A stretch of DNA of 64,000 nucleotides from Tamarix chinensis (lineage: Eukaryota; Streptophyta; Magnoliopsida; Caryophyllales; Tamaricaceae): the NCBI GenBank assembly GCA_030549775.1, contig CM060175.1:33831262-33895261 (forward strand), read 5' to 3'. This document shows, piece by piece, positions 1 to 10,820 of the stretch. How positions within the stretch are numbered: position 1 is the first letter of the stretch; every line of letters starts with the position of its first letter. The notes under the pieces are model-generated. The model searched no databases. It was given only the letters and a program-made list of their open reading frames with translations, and had not been told where the DNA came from. Position numbers and translations under genes: made by a program.

Positions 1-462
1 TGAAGCAAAGAGTCAATCACAACGGTCTAAGCAAATAATTTTGGCAAACCAGTCAAAAATTAGCTATGACGTAGCCAGATGCCTAAAACCTCATTAAAAT
101 TATATTAACTTTTTTTTTTATATATTTATATTAGATAATTATTTCTAGTAAATAGTTTCAAATAAAGGTTAAATGAAGTTCGGTTGATGACGCGATATTA
201 CTTGCTCCCACTTGGGTTCTTCGGTCCTCGTCGTCTCAGCGTTCACCCGAAAGCAGATCAAAACGCGACCATTACCGCCATACCGCTCCCCCCCCCACCC
301 CTCTTTTCCCACGTTTGGTCAACCGCAACGTTACAGTTTAGTAGATACTAGCGCTAGCTAATGGAACACCGCTAGTGATTATATAATTAATCAGACATAC
401 CAAACTGGCAATGGATTGTAGCATAACAGAAGGATCAACAGTATTTGAAAAGAGAAACAAAC
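1..462. other. Intron or flank beyond USP exon 2; no further exon seen
   Basis: This lies downstream of the second USP exon on the minus strand. After the GT donor at 462-461 I read the reverse complement in all frames. I did not find a convincing exon for the C-terminal third of a USP domain, so the remaining exon or exons probably lie beyond the left end. A C-rich run (about 286-302) and an AT-rich stretch (about 95-170) are the only visible landmarks. Confidence 0.5.
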
Positions 463-906
463 CTGTACAGAAAACTGTGATCATGAAGGCCAACAACCAA
501 TGCAAACGCACCGATCTCTTTAACTAATTCCACAATCCTCCCTCCATGTTGATTATCCTCTGTGACTACCATCTCTATTCTGGTCTGTAACATAATTAAC
601 CTTATATTTCATTAAATAATTATCCATAGAGGATTAATTAGAGGGACAAACAAAAGGAAAAGAAAAAGGAAAAGGACTTACGTTGAAGAAGCTGGAGGAA
701 ACAATTTCTTTGAAAGAAAGAGCCAATTGGTATCCCTTTAATCTTAGGAGCCTACGCTTCTTCCTGCTGCGTGATTTGGGGTGAGGGAAGACGTGAATAA
801 GTGTGAGCACGTCGCCGTACCTCAAGAGATTATGGAGTGCCCACTGCAGAGCAGTCCTTGCTGCATCCCCATCTTCTACTACTACAACTATGTTCCTCCC
901 CTCCAT
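463..906 (-). CDS. Universal stress protein (USP) family gene, first two exons, partial
   Basis: Two exons can be read on the minus strand. Exon 1 runs from the ATG at 906 to 682 (75 codons) and ends at a GTAAGT donor (681-676). Exon 2 runs 584-463 (122 bases), after a TTACAG acceptor and before a GT donor, and continues in the same frame. Exon 1 starts with a beta strand (NIVVVVED), a helix (ARTALQWALHNLL) and a second strand (DVLTLIHVFP), the start of a USP alpha/beta fold. A basic stretch (SRSRKKRRLL) follows. Exon 2 holds EMVVTEDN and FALVVGLHDHSFLYR, typical of the middle of plant USPs. Plant USPs are usually about 150-170 residues, so roughly the last quarter, including the glycine-rich nucleotide-binding motif, is missing beyond the left edge. 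USPs are small, usually cytosolic proteins linked to stress responses. Whether this one binds ATP cannot be judged. This is the only host gene I can support. Confidence 0.85.
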
Positions 907-1382
907 TTCTCCGATTCCCGGCTGACTTCCTTCGCCAGCTTGCTTTTTTTTTTTTCTTTATTTCTCACTCACCAGCTTCCTACTTCAATTCGCCTTCTTA
1001 TGTTCGACGCGTGGAAAGTTTTTTGCTTATGTTGTTTTCCAGGATCACAGAGAAACGTGGCTTGTGGGCCGGTGCTCGGATGGTCATTGGTCCCCTCTGA
1101 GAGAGTCGTCTCGTCAACAAGGTGAGAAGGAGTTGATTGATTGATTTATCAAATTGGGATAAAAATAGAAGAGTGGTTGTACAATGCGGATTAAAATATG
1201 TATGGAAGGAGCTGCAAACCAGAACCTTTACTTATTTATATTTGATATGTATTTTATGTATTTTTTTTTTCTTTTTTATGGACAGCTTGGTGTTGTTCAT
1301 CTCTATAATTCTGTTTGCTACTTCGTCGTGTTTCGGCTTGAGAAGCGAGGAGTAGATGGGGTGGGGGGATCACAATATATTT
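907..1382 (-). other. 5' flank of the USP gene (leader and likely promoter)
   Basis: Immediately upstream of the USP start codon on the minus strand. Pyrimidine-rich tracts on the plus strand (about 944-965 and 1260-1280) read as purine-rich leader on the gene strand. I could not place a TATA box or transcription start with confidence. Short plus-strand open frames here have no recognisable domain. Confidence 0.4.
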
Positions 1383-1740
1383 ATAGTTCCTATATGTAGA
1401 TTTCATCTTAATTTATAGGATAAAAATTTATTTTCAGATCCACTCATATTGGAGGATAAATAGATCATAAATAGATCTAACTATTGTTTTTATAAAAAAA
1501 TTATATAAATATAAATATATTTATGATTTATATAACTTAATATGTAATTTTTTTTTGTTAAAAATAAATTCTTCGTGTAAAAATAAATGCTTTAAAATAG
1601 TTGCTTTACGTTTTAAAATAATGGTTAAATATTTTGAAATTAAAATAATATACATATTACTTATAAAGTAAATATATAGAAATATAATTAAAAAAAAACC
1701 TTAGGAGCTCAAATAATTTTACGATGAAAATGATAAATAC
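1383..1740. other. AT-rich intergenic DNA, nothing recognised
   Basis: Very AT-rich sequence with no open frame of interest. No terminal inverted repeats or flanking duplications were found that would mark a small transposon. Confidence 0.5.
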
Positions 1741-2091
1741 AAAATTAGTATATATGTAGATCTGTATCAACTTTAATCCCTTAGATCCTATCGGCGTTCC
1801 TAGTAATAGAGCCTATAAGGAAGTCAAATAAGGTTAGTTCTTTCACAACTTGTCTAAATCTGTACCCAATATAATTCTAGGTATTTTTAGAATAAGATGA
1901 TTGGTTATAAGTCCTATCTTAGGCAATAAGCCCATTCTTTTTTTGCTTTGGTAAGAATTAAACTATGCCAATTTTGCAAAACATAAGACTATTCTTTCGC
2001 ACTACCTCTTTTTCTTCCTCTTCTAACGGTTCTTTCATAGATTCTAGGAAAAACATAGCTAATACTATAGAATATGTCCTTGAAGATTTTT
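1741..2091. other. Left flank of element E2; possible caulimovirid-related sequence
   Basis: This stretch ends at the 5' LTR of E2. If E2 is one element, the sequence continued directly into 20377 before the insertion. The right side carries a fragment resembling a caulimovirid movement protein, so this may be the left part of the same integrated fragment. No domain is recognisable in the left part alone. Confidence 0.25.
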
Positions 2092-2916
2092 TGATGCAGA
2101 ATCATTTATTAAAAACTCTCAATCTTCTTCTTCTTCTTCTTCTAATAATAGAGATCAAGAAGAACTAGTACACTCAGAGATAAAACCAATTATGTATAAA
2201 AATTCTTATGCTTTTAATGTTTTGTCAAGTCATTCTTGTAGATATTGCACATGTTTGCATGAAATTCATGAAGATTATGATGGTTAAAGATCTTTGAGGT
2301 ACATGGTAATGCCAGTAGATTAGAAGATTACAAAGTGTAAGGAAGAAAAGTTTAGAAGACTATAAAATTTAATCACATATGATTATATCTAAGATAGAAT
2401 TATTAAGCTATGCAACTTTGTTATTTTTGTTGTCTACTGTGTAATTTTTATAAACTTGCCATTATAGCTTTTATTGTAAGCCATGGCCTGTGCCTTACGA
2501 AGGTTAATTCATTAATGAGATTGTGAATGAGCTTTTTAAATTAAAAGGCCCATATGGCTCCATGCCTATATAAGCACTTATACTCAAGGATTTGACATAT
2601 TATCATCATATATGAAATTCCATGAAAGTTCATCCAGAATTTTGAGAGAGAATACATGAGGGTTGTTTTTCTTCTTCTCTTCCCCTTTCTCAAGCGTGTG
2701 TACTGACAAGTAGCAAGGAAAATATAGTGAGAAATAAAATGTTATCATTAGAAGAGTTAGATATTAGATTAGATTTACTCAAATTCTATCATCATTCGAA
2801 TAACCAAAGCACAAGCAAGTGAAGTCGAGTTTTTCATATACATTTTTTTAATTTTGTGATCCTTGAAAAAAGGTCCTGGAGTGTTGTAAAATATTTGGAG
2901 ATAATCTTCCGCATCA
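2092..2916 (+). repeat. 5' LTR of E2 (825 bp)
   Basis: Begins TGATGCAG and ends GCATCA. It is followed four bases later by TGGTATTAAAGC, a decayed initiator-Met tRNA primer site. It matches 19559-20376 along its length, for example GTCAAGTCATTCTTG at about 2224 and 19682. A CTT microsatellite lies at about 2127-2148. Confidence 0.75.
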
Positions 2917-2920
2917 AAAG

Positions 2921-2932
2921 TGGTATTAAAGC
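2921..2932 (+). other. Primer-binding site of E2
   Basis: TGGTATTAAAGC, directly downstream of the LTR, two changes from the initiator-Met tRNA complement TGGTATCAGAGC that plant gypsy elements use. Confidence 0.6.
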
Positions 2933-3793
2933 CTCTTTGTAGTTGGCTTTGTGAAGAAGTGCAAATATATATACTAGGTTCAACCATCTTCATCACTATC
3001 CTTGGAGTTCAAGTAAGTTTCTAGAATAATCTTGGTAGAGTCTTGTGAATCGTGATGAGTTCTTATTGAGTCATGTAAAAACCTATATGTTTCATGCGGT
3101 TCTTATAGAATATTACATGGTTCTTGCATGATTTTTTGATATGGTGCATCATAAGTTCAACATAGGATGGAATTCTTTGTTTGAATTTAAGTGTAGTAGT
3201 TTTTTTTTCATGTGTAATGTGCATGAATTTACCATATGTTCTTCGATCTTATTTATTTATAATTGTGCATGCTTATGTTATTTTTGCTACTGATGGGTCA
3301 CAATTGGTGGTCCTATATTGTGGTGAAAGTTTCTCAGCATAAACAATGAAAGTGTTTTTGGTGTGAAGTAGAACCCGATATGTGTGTGTGTGTGTTTTGA
3401 AATGAACCGTGTGTATTTGTGTGAGAATATTTAAGCATGAGGTGATATTATCAAGTGATATTAATGCATAATGAATCATTATTTTTTTCTGCATAAAATG
3501 TGGCTTCAACTATTTGAATACATGTGATGATATTTCAAATGATTGAGTTAGGTTTTTTCAAACAAGTTGCATGGTTTTATGATAAGAGTTTTGCATGTTT
3601 ATTTTCATATATGTCTTCTTTTTGTGTGTAGTGATTTTTATTTTGGTTAATGATTGTGTTTTATGATTCATTGAACTCTAAATTGTTGCACAAGAACCGA
3701 CTAAGAAAACTAAAGTGAAGCTAAAGGAATTTCAGTTTTAAACCATTAAAACCATGTGAAACTTGAGTGTTAGTGATAGAAATAACCAATCAT
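2933..3793 (+). other. Untranslated leader of E2
   Basis: Sits between the E2 primer site and the E1 insertion. No conserved coding frame was found. A short TG dinucleotide run lies at about 3380-3396. Confidence 0.4.
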
Positions 3794-4780
3794 TGATGCA
3801 GGAGCAAACACCCAGGAATTGCCTTCAATAATTATGGAACCAAATATTCTTTATTTGGAAAGAATATCCAACAAATTTAAACATTAACTAATGGTTACAT
3901 TATTAGAAACGTACCAAACAAGCAATTATGTGTCTATGTGCATGTGTATGGCTTGCATGGAATGGTGACCACATGCATGAGGGAGTTCTTTGCATGTCAG
4001 GCACTATTATTAATTTATTTAGTTTATTAATGAAGTAGGAGAGTAGGATAATAGATAAAGCATAAAGATGCAAAAAGTTAGTATAATATCTATTAGCTTA
4101 TAATCTTTTGAATTATGCTTTTGGCTAAGTGGTCGAATGGATATAAACAGCCATAGAAGGCACGAGTATGAGACATTGAACTTGAAGATCAATATTAAAG
4201 GTGAATACAAGTGAATTTCGTATGAGTTCAATTCAAGTTAATTGAATCTGTGTAAACAATTTAGAATGAAAGTTTTAATCTCTTCGCTTGTGTGAGTTAG
4301 AGATTAATTCATATCTTTTCTATTCTCTTAATCCATATTTTTCCATCCATAATTATCATCAAAACAACACTAATTCAAATCTAAGTGAAGCCTTAATTTG
4401 GTTTCCACATTCGAAACCCTAAACCCTTCCATCCGAACCAAACATCACCTTAACCCTTCTATTCGAACTAAACCCTAACCCTAACTCTAAACTATGAACT
4501 CTTCCTATATCTTGGCCCTAAAATTTGAATCCTTATCATCATATACAAATTATTGTTGAATTCATATCATAATTGGTTCACACCTTTTGAACCATCATCA
4601 TCCCTCATCAACCGTCATCTAATTTTCACCACTTTGGTTTTACATCTATTCAACCTTAACTCACAATATTCAAATGTTTTTCTCATCCATACCTCATTTT
4701 TGAAGCTTCTTTTAATTATTATCAATACAGTTGAACCATATTCTGATCAATTGGAGAATCCCATCATTCCACACACATCA
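3794..4780 (+). repeat. 5' LTR of E1 (987 bp)
   Basis: TGATGCAGGAG...CACACATCA, followed by a primer site. It shares its start, end and most of its length with LTRs at 14821, 37672, 58429 and 62495. It contains short CCCTAA-type runs (about 4418-4490). Confidence 0.85.
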
Positions 4781-4784
4781 ATTT

Positions 4785-4796
4785 TGGTATCAAAGC
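4785..4796 (+). other. Primer-binding site of E1
   Basis: TGGTATCAAAGC, one base from the initiator-Met tRNA complement, four bases after the LTR end. Confidence 0.75.
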
Positions 4797-5333
4797 CTTA
4801 GGATGGAGTTATTGTAGTTAAGATTCAATCTTTCTTTCAAGATTCTTAAATAAGGTGTCTCATCTTCTAGATTATCCAATAATTCATCAAGAAAAAACAA
4901 AAGGGTCAAGCACTTAAAGGTGTGTTTAGGAGAACCACATTTGGTTGGTAAAAGTGAAAGGATAGAGAACAAAGGAGAGGACTTGAGGGATATTCTCAAG
5001 ACCTCGATGGATGAAATCAAGGAGGTTAAATTACATGTGGAAGAATAGAAGCTTCCCAAGCCCATGAGTCCCATGTGGTGCCACAAAACCAAAGGGAACA
5101 AGTATAGGAATACCATGTGAGAAAGGCACAAAACCGAGTGGAAGAAGAAGTATAGAGAGTGTCAAATTATGTGAGACTATGTGATAGCTCAATAAAAACC
5201 TATGATGATGTCTAAAAAGGAATATGCTTTGATCTTCCCAACTTTGAAGGTAATATCAGTTCAAAATCGTTTCTCGAGTGGTTACAAATTGTCGAATCGT
5301 TTTTGGGGTATAAGGAAATTGATCATGAGAAAC
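4797..5333 (+). pseudogene. E1 leader and start of gag, interrupted
   Basis: After the leader, a decayed gag frame is visible near 5215-5328 (DLPNFEG then SFLEWLQIVESFLGYKEID), the start of a plant gypsy capsid region. Stops occur upstream. The frame is cut at 5333 by S1 and resumes at 10816. No protein can be made. Confidence 0.65.
5329..5333. repeat. Target site duplication of S1, left copy
   Basis: GAAAC, identical to 10816-10820 on the other side of S1. This proves one integration event. Confidence 0.85.
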
Positions 5334-5689
5334 TGTAATATCCCAAAATCCTAATTTCCGAAATTATGGCCAAATAAGGAATTATTAGGAAAATTAATTA
5401 TATAAATTTATTTATTAAAATTTAGAGAGTTAATTAAGGTATATTAAGAGTAAAATAATAAAGAATTTAATTGGAAGAAAATTTGGGTATTTCTCTAATT
5501 AGCATGAAGGTTAAGGGAATTTATCTAAAATAGTCTAAAATAAGCAAAAAGGAATTTATTTAATATTTCATAAATATTAATATTATAAACAACCCAAAAA
5601 TACCCCAATTTACCCATAAGTTATTTTATTTAATTTTCCCATCCTATTTATTACCTATTTTCCCCTCTTTTTCCCTTTTTCTCCCTCCT

Positions 5690-6980
5690 CTTCCTTTTTT
5701 TTCTTTCTTCTCCCCCGGCTGGGCCAGCCCACCGGCCCAAACCCCTCTCCTCTCCCCCGTCTCGCGCACGAGCCCAGGCCCCTGGCCTCTCCTTCCTTCT
5801 TCCCGCCCGCGGCCCAGCGTCGCGCGACGCCAACTGTTGCGCGCCCCATACGCCGCGTTTTACCCTCATAACTGTCAAAACGCCGCGCCTCAATTAATGG
5901 CCTTATAGCCGTTGCCAAACGGGCAACGCGACGCGGTGCTTTGTCGCCCATAACGTCGAAACGTCGCGTTTGACTTGCGAACTTAATAAACCACGCCGAA
6001 CCGGTCGGTTCCCCTCCTCTTTTCTTTTCCCTGGACCACCGGTCCACCCTGCCATCTTCTTCTTCTTCGACCTGCGCCCCGACCTGCAATTCGACGCTGC
6101 AGCTCGAATCCCGCCGGCAGCCACCAGCCCAGTACCGGCTGTACTCTCCTGCCCCTCTCCCGTCGTTTTCTTCCTCTTTTCGACCCCGACCGAGTCCCTC
6201 TCTCCCTTTCCCGCGTGCCCTTCTCTTTCCTTTCTTCTTCCCTGTCCCCGACCCAGCCTGCCATGGCAGAACCTGCACCTCCTGCCATCGGCCGGCCACC
6301 TGCACCCCTGCCCCGCGTGCCACCTCCCTTCCTCTCATCGTTTTCCCCCCTGGCCTATAAATACCCCCCATTGGCAGCCCCGATCAGCCTTTTCGTTTTT
6401 TTTGCCCCGAAACCCTGCCTCTCCGCCGCCTCAAACAGACGGGCTTTTCGCCGTCACCGGAGACATCCGCCGCCACCTCTGGCCACCGTTACCATCCCTG
6501 CACCTCCCTCGACAAAACCGAGCCACCACCACCCTCCGCCTTGCCCTGCACGTGCCGCCTTCGTCGTGCAAAGTTCCTATCCCGAAAACCACCACTTCCA
6601 GCCCGTCGCCGCCTTGCGCCGCCTTCTGCCGCCTCCTCCGCCGCTACCAGCCACCCTTCCACCCTCCAAAGTGACCAGCAGGTCCTCCCCTACCTGCCCA
6701 TACCCTTCTTACCCCCTACTCCCTTCTCCACCGGCCTCGACCATTTCCACCATCTTCCTCCTCCCTCGGCCACCGCGTCCGCCGCCGCGCGCCGCCTCCC
6801 AGCTCACGCCACCACCCTCATTCCACTCCCCTCTCCCTGCTGTATCCTCCCCCACACTTAGCTTCCTCTTTCCTCCTCCCATCTCACCGCCACCTCCATC
6901 TTTCCCCCTCTTCTCCTCCTCCACCGCCGCCGTCGGACCACCACCGACCCCAGGTGGTTCTCCACCCATCCAAACCCTAA
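5690..6980 (+). other. GC- and pyrimidine-rich U3/R block in S1
   Basis: Strong composition switch against the AT-rich surroundings. Long open frames exist on both strands (for example 6215-7168) but are proline/serine or arginine/glycine low-complexity strings with no domain. I treat the block as promoter and leader. S2 has a counterpart at about 45050-46110. Confidence 0.6.
6356..6363 (+). promoter_or_regulatory. TATA box in S1 LTR
   Basis: TATAAATA in a GC-rich setting (GGCCTATAAATACCCC). A sequence resembling a plant mRNA leader (CCCCGAAACCCTG) follows about 45 bases on. The D1 LTRs have a TATA box at a comparable depth, so U3 is about 1 kb and R plus U5 about 4.4 kb. Confidence 0.65.
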
Positions 6981-7016
6981 CCCCCTTTTTATATAGCTGC
7001 TACTATTTTCTACTAA

Positions 7017-7150
7017 TATTAATACTAATATACTTATTATTACTATTATTATTATTACTTTTATTATTATTATTACTTTTATTATTATTATTATTATTAT
7101 TCTTAGTATTATTATTATTACCATTATTATTGTCCTTATTATTATTAATG
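7017..7150. repeat. Imperfect ATT microsatellite
   Basis: Dozens of interrupted ATT/TTA units within S1. Confidence 0.85.
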
Positions 7151-7321
7151 TTCTTGTTTTCTTACTAATACTAACATCTCTTTTAAACCCTAAAGTATAT
7201 TATACTTAACTTTGGTCTTATTTTTATAAGTATTAGTATTAACATTTTTATTATTATTATTCTGTTATCCTTACTATGGTTATTATTAGTATTGCTTAGC
7301 CTTAATTGGTTGTACTATTGT

Positions 7322-7322
7322 G

Positions 7323-7381
<59 letters not shown>

Positions 7382-7400
7382 TACTACTACTATTATTATA
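7322..7400. repeat. ATT microsatellite
   Basis: A nearly perfect run of TTA units ending in a few CTA units. A further short run lies at 7800-7835. Confidence 0.9.
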
Positions 7401-7799
7401 CTTAACACATTTACCACTATTGTTAATAATAATACTACCTTGTCTTACCCATGTTACTTAACTCAACCTAGTAAATATCATTTGGTTGTTAACTAAGAAG
7501 AGTACTTGAACCTTATTACCATACCATTTAACATTAACCCTAACCCTATTACTATGACACTATTATCAGCTATTATTATTATTACTACTATCACTACCTT
7601 ATTGTTGTAATCAAAAGCATTTAAACCCTTTTATTATTCAAGAATATACAAATATTGTCATTATCACCCTTAGGAATAGTTACTTGTAATATTGTGACCT
7701 TATAATAATATTATTTTGAATATGACACCATTAATAGACTTAGCCTTAAAAAAAGGCTAGGGTTTCTCTTACTATAAACATTAGTGTCATGAGTATTAG

Positions 7800-7833
<34 letters not shown>

Positions 7834-8081
7834 TTTCTATAGTTAACATGAACATTATTATTATAAGAATAGGGCTAATGGGGCTAATAATATAAGTGTA
7901 ACAATAGGTATTAAAAATAAGCATATTTTAACTACTAATATTTAGTATACTAATTCTAAAGTAAAAACCCTAGTTTTTGTATAAAACCCTTTTTAGTAAT
8001 AAAAACCCTAACCTTAAACTAAAATGAGGTTTGATAGTAATTATAGGGGAAACTAATACTTAGCATTTTCCCCTTTTATAG

Positions 8082-8143
8082 GTAACCCCGACCAAAGCCC
8101 TAAGGAGTTAGAGGAGCGTGCTCCAAGCCCGGCGTCGCCTTAG
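8082..8143 (+). other. Conserved 62-bp island with splice-like borders in S1
   Basis: Preceded by a pyrimidine-rich tract ending TATAG and followed by GTAAGG. It aligns without gaps to 62 bases of the D1 LTR (40806-40867, minus strand), although the sequences around it do not align. It could be a small leader exon or an exon end. No splicing is proven. Confidence 0.5.
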
Positions 8144-8379
8144 GTAAGGACGATGCTAATGGCCTTGTGCTATGTGTGACATTGATGTGTTGAATGTTGT
8201 GTATGCCATGCTATGTCATGTATTGTATGATTTGTGGATAACTTATTTTATGTGTAGCGCAGCTTGGAGATTGAGGTATGCTGTTTGTGCTTCCATAACA
8301 TGAGCATGACGTTTATATGTATGATGTTTACGACGTATTATGCTATGGCCCTCTAGGACATGCATGTTAGGATAAATGG

Positions 8380-8950
8380 TAGTATGAGTTGGGAACCATC
8401 ATGGGGGTCTTGAAGTTTGTATGGTGGGATTAGGGTTTGAATGGTGGCATCAATGCTCGCATGTTGGTACAAATGATTTCATAGTGGTATTAATGGTTTA
8501 TGGCGGTATTTGAGTTCGTATGGTGGTATTGTGACTTTATGGAGGTATTAATGTTGGATGGGGGTATTTGTGATTTTATGGGGTATTAATGGGGTACGAT
8601 GTTATTTGTGATTTTATGGAGGTATTAGTGTTGTACGGTGGCATTAGGGTTCGCATGGTGGTGTTAGGGTTTGTATGATGGTGGTTGTGATTTTATGGTG
8701 GTATTAATGTTGTATGGTGGTATTATGGGTGTAACGGTGGTATTAGGGTTCGCATGGTGGTATTAGGGTTTGTATGATGGTGGTTGTGATTTTATGGTGG
8801 TATTAATGTTGTATGGTGGTATTATGGTTGTAACGGTGGTATTAGGGTTCGCATGGTGGTATTAGGGTTTGTATGATGGTATTTATGATTTTGTGGTGGT
8901 ATTAATGTTGTATGGTGGTATTAATGATTACATGGTGGTATTAATGGCCT
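8380..8950 (+). repeat. GGTGGTATTA minisatellite in S1
   Basis: Degenerate tandem units, about 25-32 bases long, of the type ATGGTGGTATTAgGGTTyG. The later part (8640-8880) forms a higher-order repeat of about 110-115 bases. Not found in the other LTRs. Confidence 0.8.
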
Positions 8951-9533
8951 AAGGAGTAGGGGATTGAGAGTGAGAATTCACTTATATAAAGGATGAGTAT
9001 GGGTTTTCTAAAGGAGGGAGGTTACTTGTTGAAGAAGTAAAGTGCTAGGATTTGGTGCAGCCAACCAGGGTTGGCGTAGTCGATTAGGGTTTGAGTGGCC
9101 AACTAGGGTTTTGTTGGTCACATATGAACTTGGGAGATAAAGAAATACACTTGGGGAATTTCCTAATAAAGAATGAGGTGCGAGATAGAGAATAACGTAG
9201 CGTTTGGGTAAGTAAGAAAGAGTTGGGCCACATAGGTCCGATTAGGGTATCCGAGGAGGAACCCTAGAGGGATGAGAACATGCAGAGGCGATATCATATG
9301 TGTTGGGATGGCCTATATCCTTGGGGTTTGTGTCTTACTATATGCTACTTTACCTAAGTCTACGGGGGATGGATGTCGGGTGTGAGAAGAGGTGCGAGTC
9401 TCAAAATGTGGGACGGTCCCTCTGGAGGGAAAAGAGATAGAGTATCAACCGCATGCATGTCAAGGGTGCGATGTGATTCAATAAGACGCGGATAAGACAC
9501 TAATCATGTAAAGTGAAAGATTGTTGAGCCGAG

Positions 9534-10140
9534 CCCAGACCGGTCCACCGGCAAATAATAGTGGCCAGGAGCCGGGGTGCCCTGGAGACCGGTCCACCGG
9601 CAAATAATAGTGGTCAGGAGCGTTCTGCCCTGAGTGTATACTTCCGGTCCACCGGCTATAATAGTGGGGGATTTCGTGCTCGACAAACCGAAGTAAGTAA
9701 GTTAAACCATGGGAAATACACTAAGCACTTACAGCGAAACATCATGTGATTCGGGGCCAGACCGGTCCACCGGCAAATAATAGTGGCCAGGAGCAATTTG
9801 CCCTGGAGACCGGTCCACCGGCAAATAATAGTGGTCAGGAGCGTTCTGCCCTGAGTATATACCTTCCGGTCCACTGGCTATAATAGTGGGGTTCCCGCAA
9901 TCATATGAACTATTAAAGAATGTGTGTGGATTGAACATGCTGTTAATGAAAATAAGGAAAATACACTAAGTACTTACAGTGAAACACCATGTGAGTCGGG
10001 GCCAGACCGGTCCACCGGCAAATAATAATGGCCAGGAGCGTTCTGCCCTGGAGACCGGTCCACCGGCAAATAATAGTGGTCAGGAGCGTTCTGCCCTGAG
10101 TGTATACTTTCTGGTCCACCGGCTATAATAGTGGGGTTCT
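9534..10140 (+). repeat. Tandem CCGGTCCACCGG units in S1
   Basis: Three large tandem units of roughly 220-245 bases, each with three copies of CCGGTCCACCGG followed by ATAATAGTGG (nine copies, one with ACTGG). The core is self-complementary (CCGG...CCGG). Related units lie in S2 (48735-49190) and D1 (39590-39985 and 53630-54025). Confidence 0.85.
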
Positions 10141-10815
10141 CGCACTCACATGGACTACTAAAGAATATGCGTGAAATGGACATATTATTAATGAGGATAA
10201 AGAATAAATCATCGGAACATACTCAGGCCTTATCTTGTGTGTTATCGCATGTTGCCTATGTGAATGTGCTATGAATGCTATGTGGTATGATTGTATGCTT
10301 GGCCTTAGCGCACCTGCGTCCTTACTCAGTATTGGACCCGTACTGATACTACCTTGATTGACTGGGTCCTGTGATGATCCACCAATGGTGGGGAGCAGAC
10401 CTCCTATGCAGGTTTCATCGATTACTAATTTGGGTGGAAGGCTTGACTTGAGTGAGTAGGTGATCCGGATACTAACCCTTTCTGGGAATTGCTTTGTTAG
10501 CTATATTTTGTATTACGTTTCATGTTTTAAAAGAAAAAAAATATTATGGGGTTGTAATCCTAAAGCGTATTCAACCTTCTATTGGACTTATATCTTATTA
10601 ATGATTTATGATAATGTCGTTTTGCGTTTTATGATACTTTGTGCTTATTGACGATCGGATTTAGCCTTAGCACTTAGTACCGGAATGGTAGAATGAACCG
10701 GTCTGGTACTAAGTGTGGCGGTAATACCTCCAAGTTTACAGTTTTAAATTCTTTCGCTTCCGCTAAACCTTTGATTTAAACGAAATTTTTCAGTAGTAAA
10801 TTTGGGGGTGTTACA

Positions 10816-10820
10816 GAAAC
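10816..10820. repeat. Target site duplication of S1, right copy
   Basis: GAAAC, identical to 5329-5333. Confidence 0.85.

Larger units (their letters stand above)
5334..10815 (+). repeat. S1: giant solo LTR, Tekay/Del-like (5482 bp)
   Basis: Begins TGTAATATCCC, ends GGGGGTGTTACA and is flanked by perfect GAAAC duplications. No primer site, gag, pol or second LTR lies between these ends. It is therefore a solo LTR, the usual product of recombination between two LTRs. Regions in order: AT-rich start; GC- and pyrimidine-rich block (about 5690-6980); TATA box at 6356; ATT microsatellites (about 7017-7835); splice-bounded island 8082-8143; GGTGGTATTA minisatellite (about 8380-8950); CCGG hairpin repeats (about 9534-10140). 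The last part resembles the ends of S2 and the D1 LTRs. Confidence 0.88.

Noticed and set aside
1383..1740. Possible miniature inverted-repeat transposon
   Set aside because: AT-rich, but no terminal inverted repeats or target duplication could be found.
5970..7168. Long plus-strand open frames (234 and 317 codons) and antisense ones
   Set aside because: Proline/serine or arginine/glycine strings from CT-rich LTR DNA, open in several frames at once and ending in an ATT microsatellite. No domain.
9504..10183. Regularly spaced repeats that could suggest a CRISPR array
   Set aside because: The setting is plant and inside an LTR, spacers are themselves repeated, unit lengths vary and no cas genes are near.
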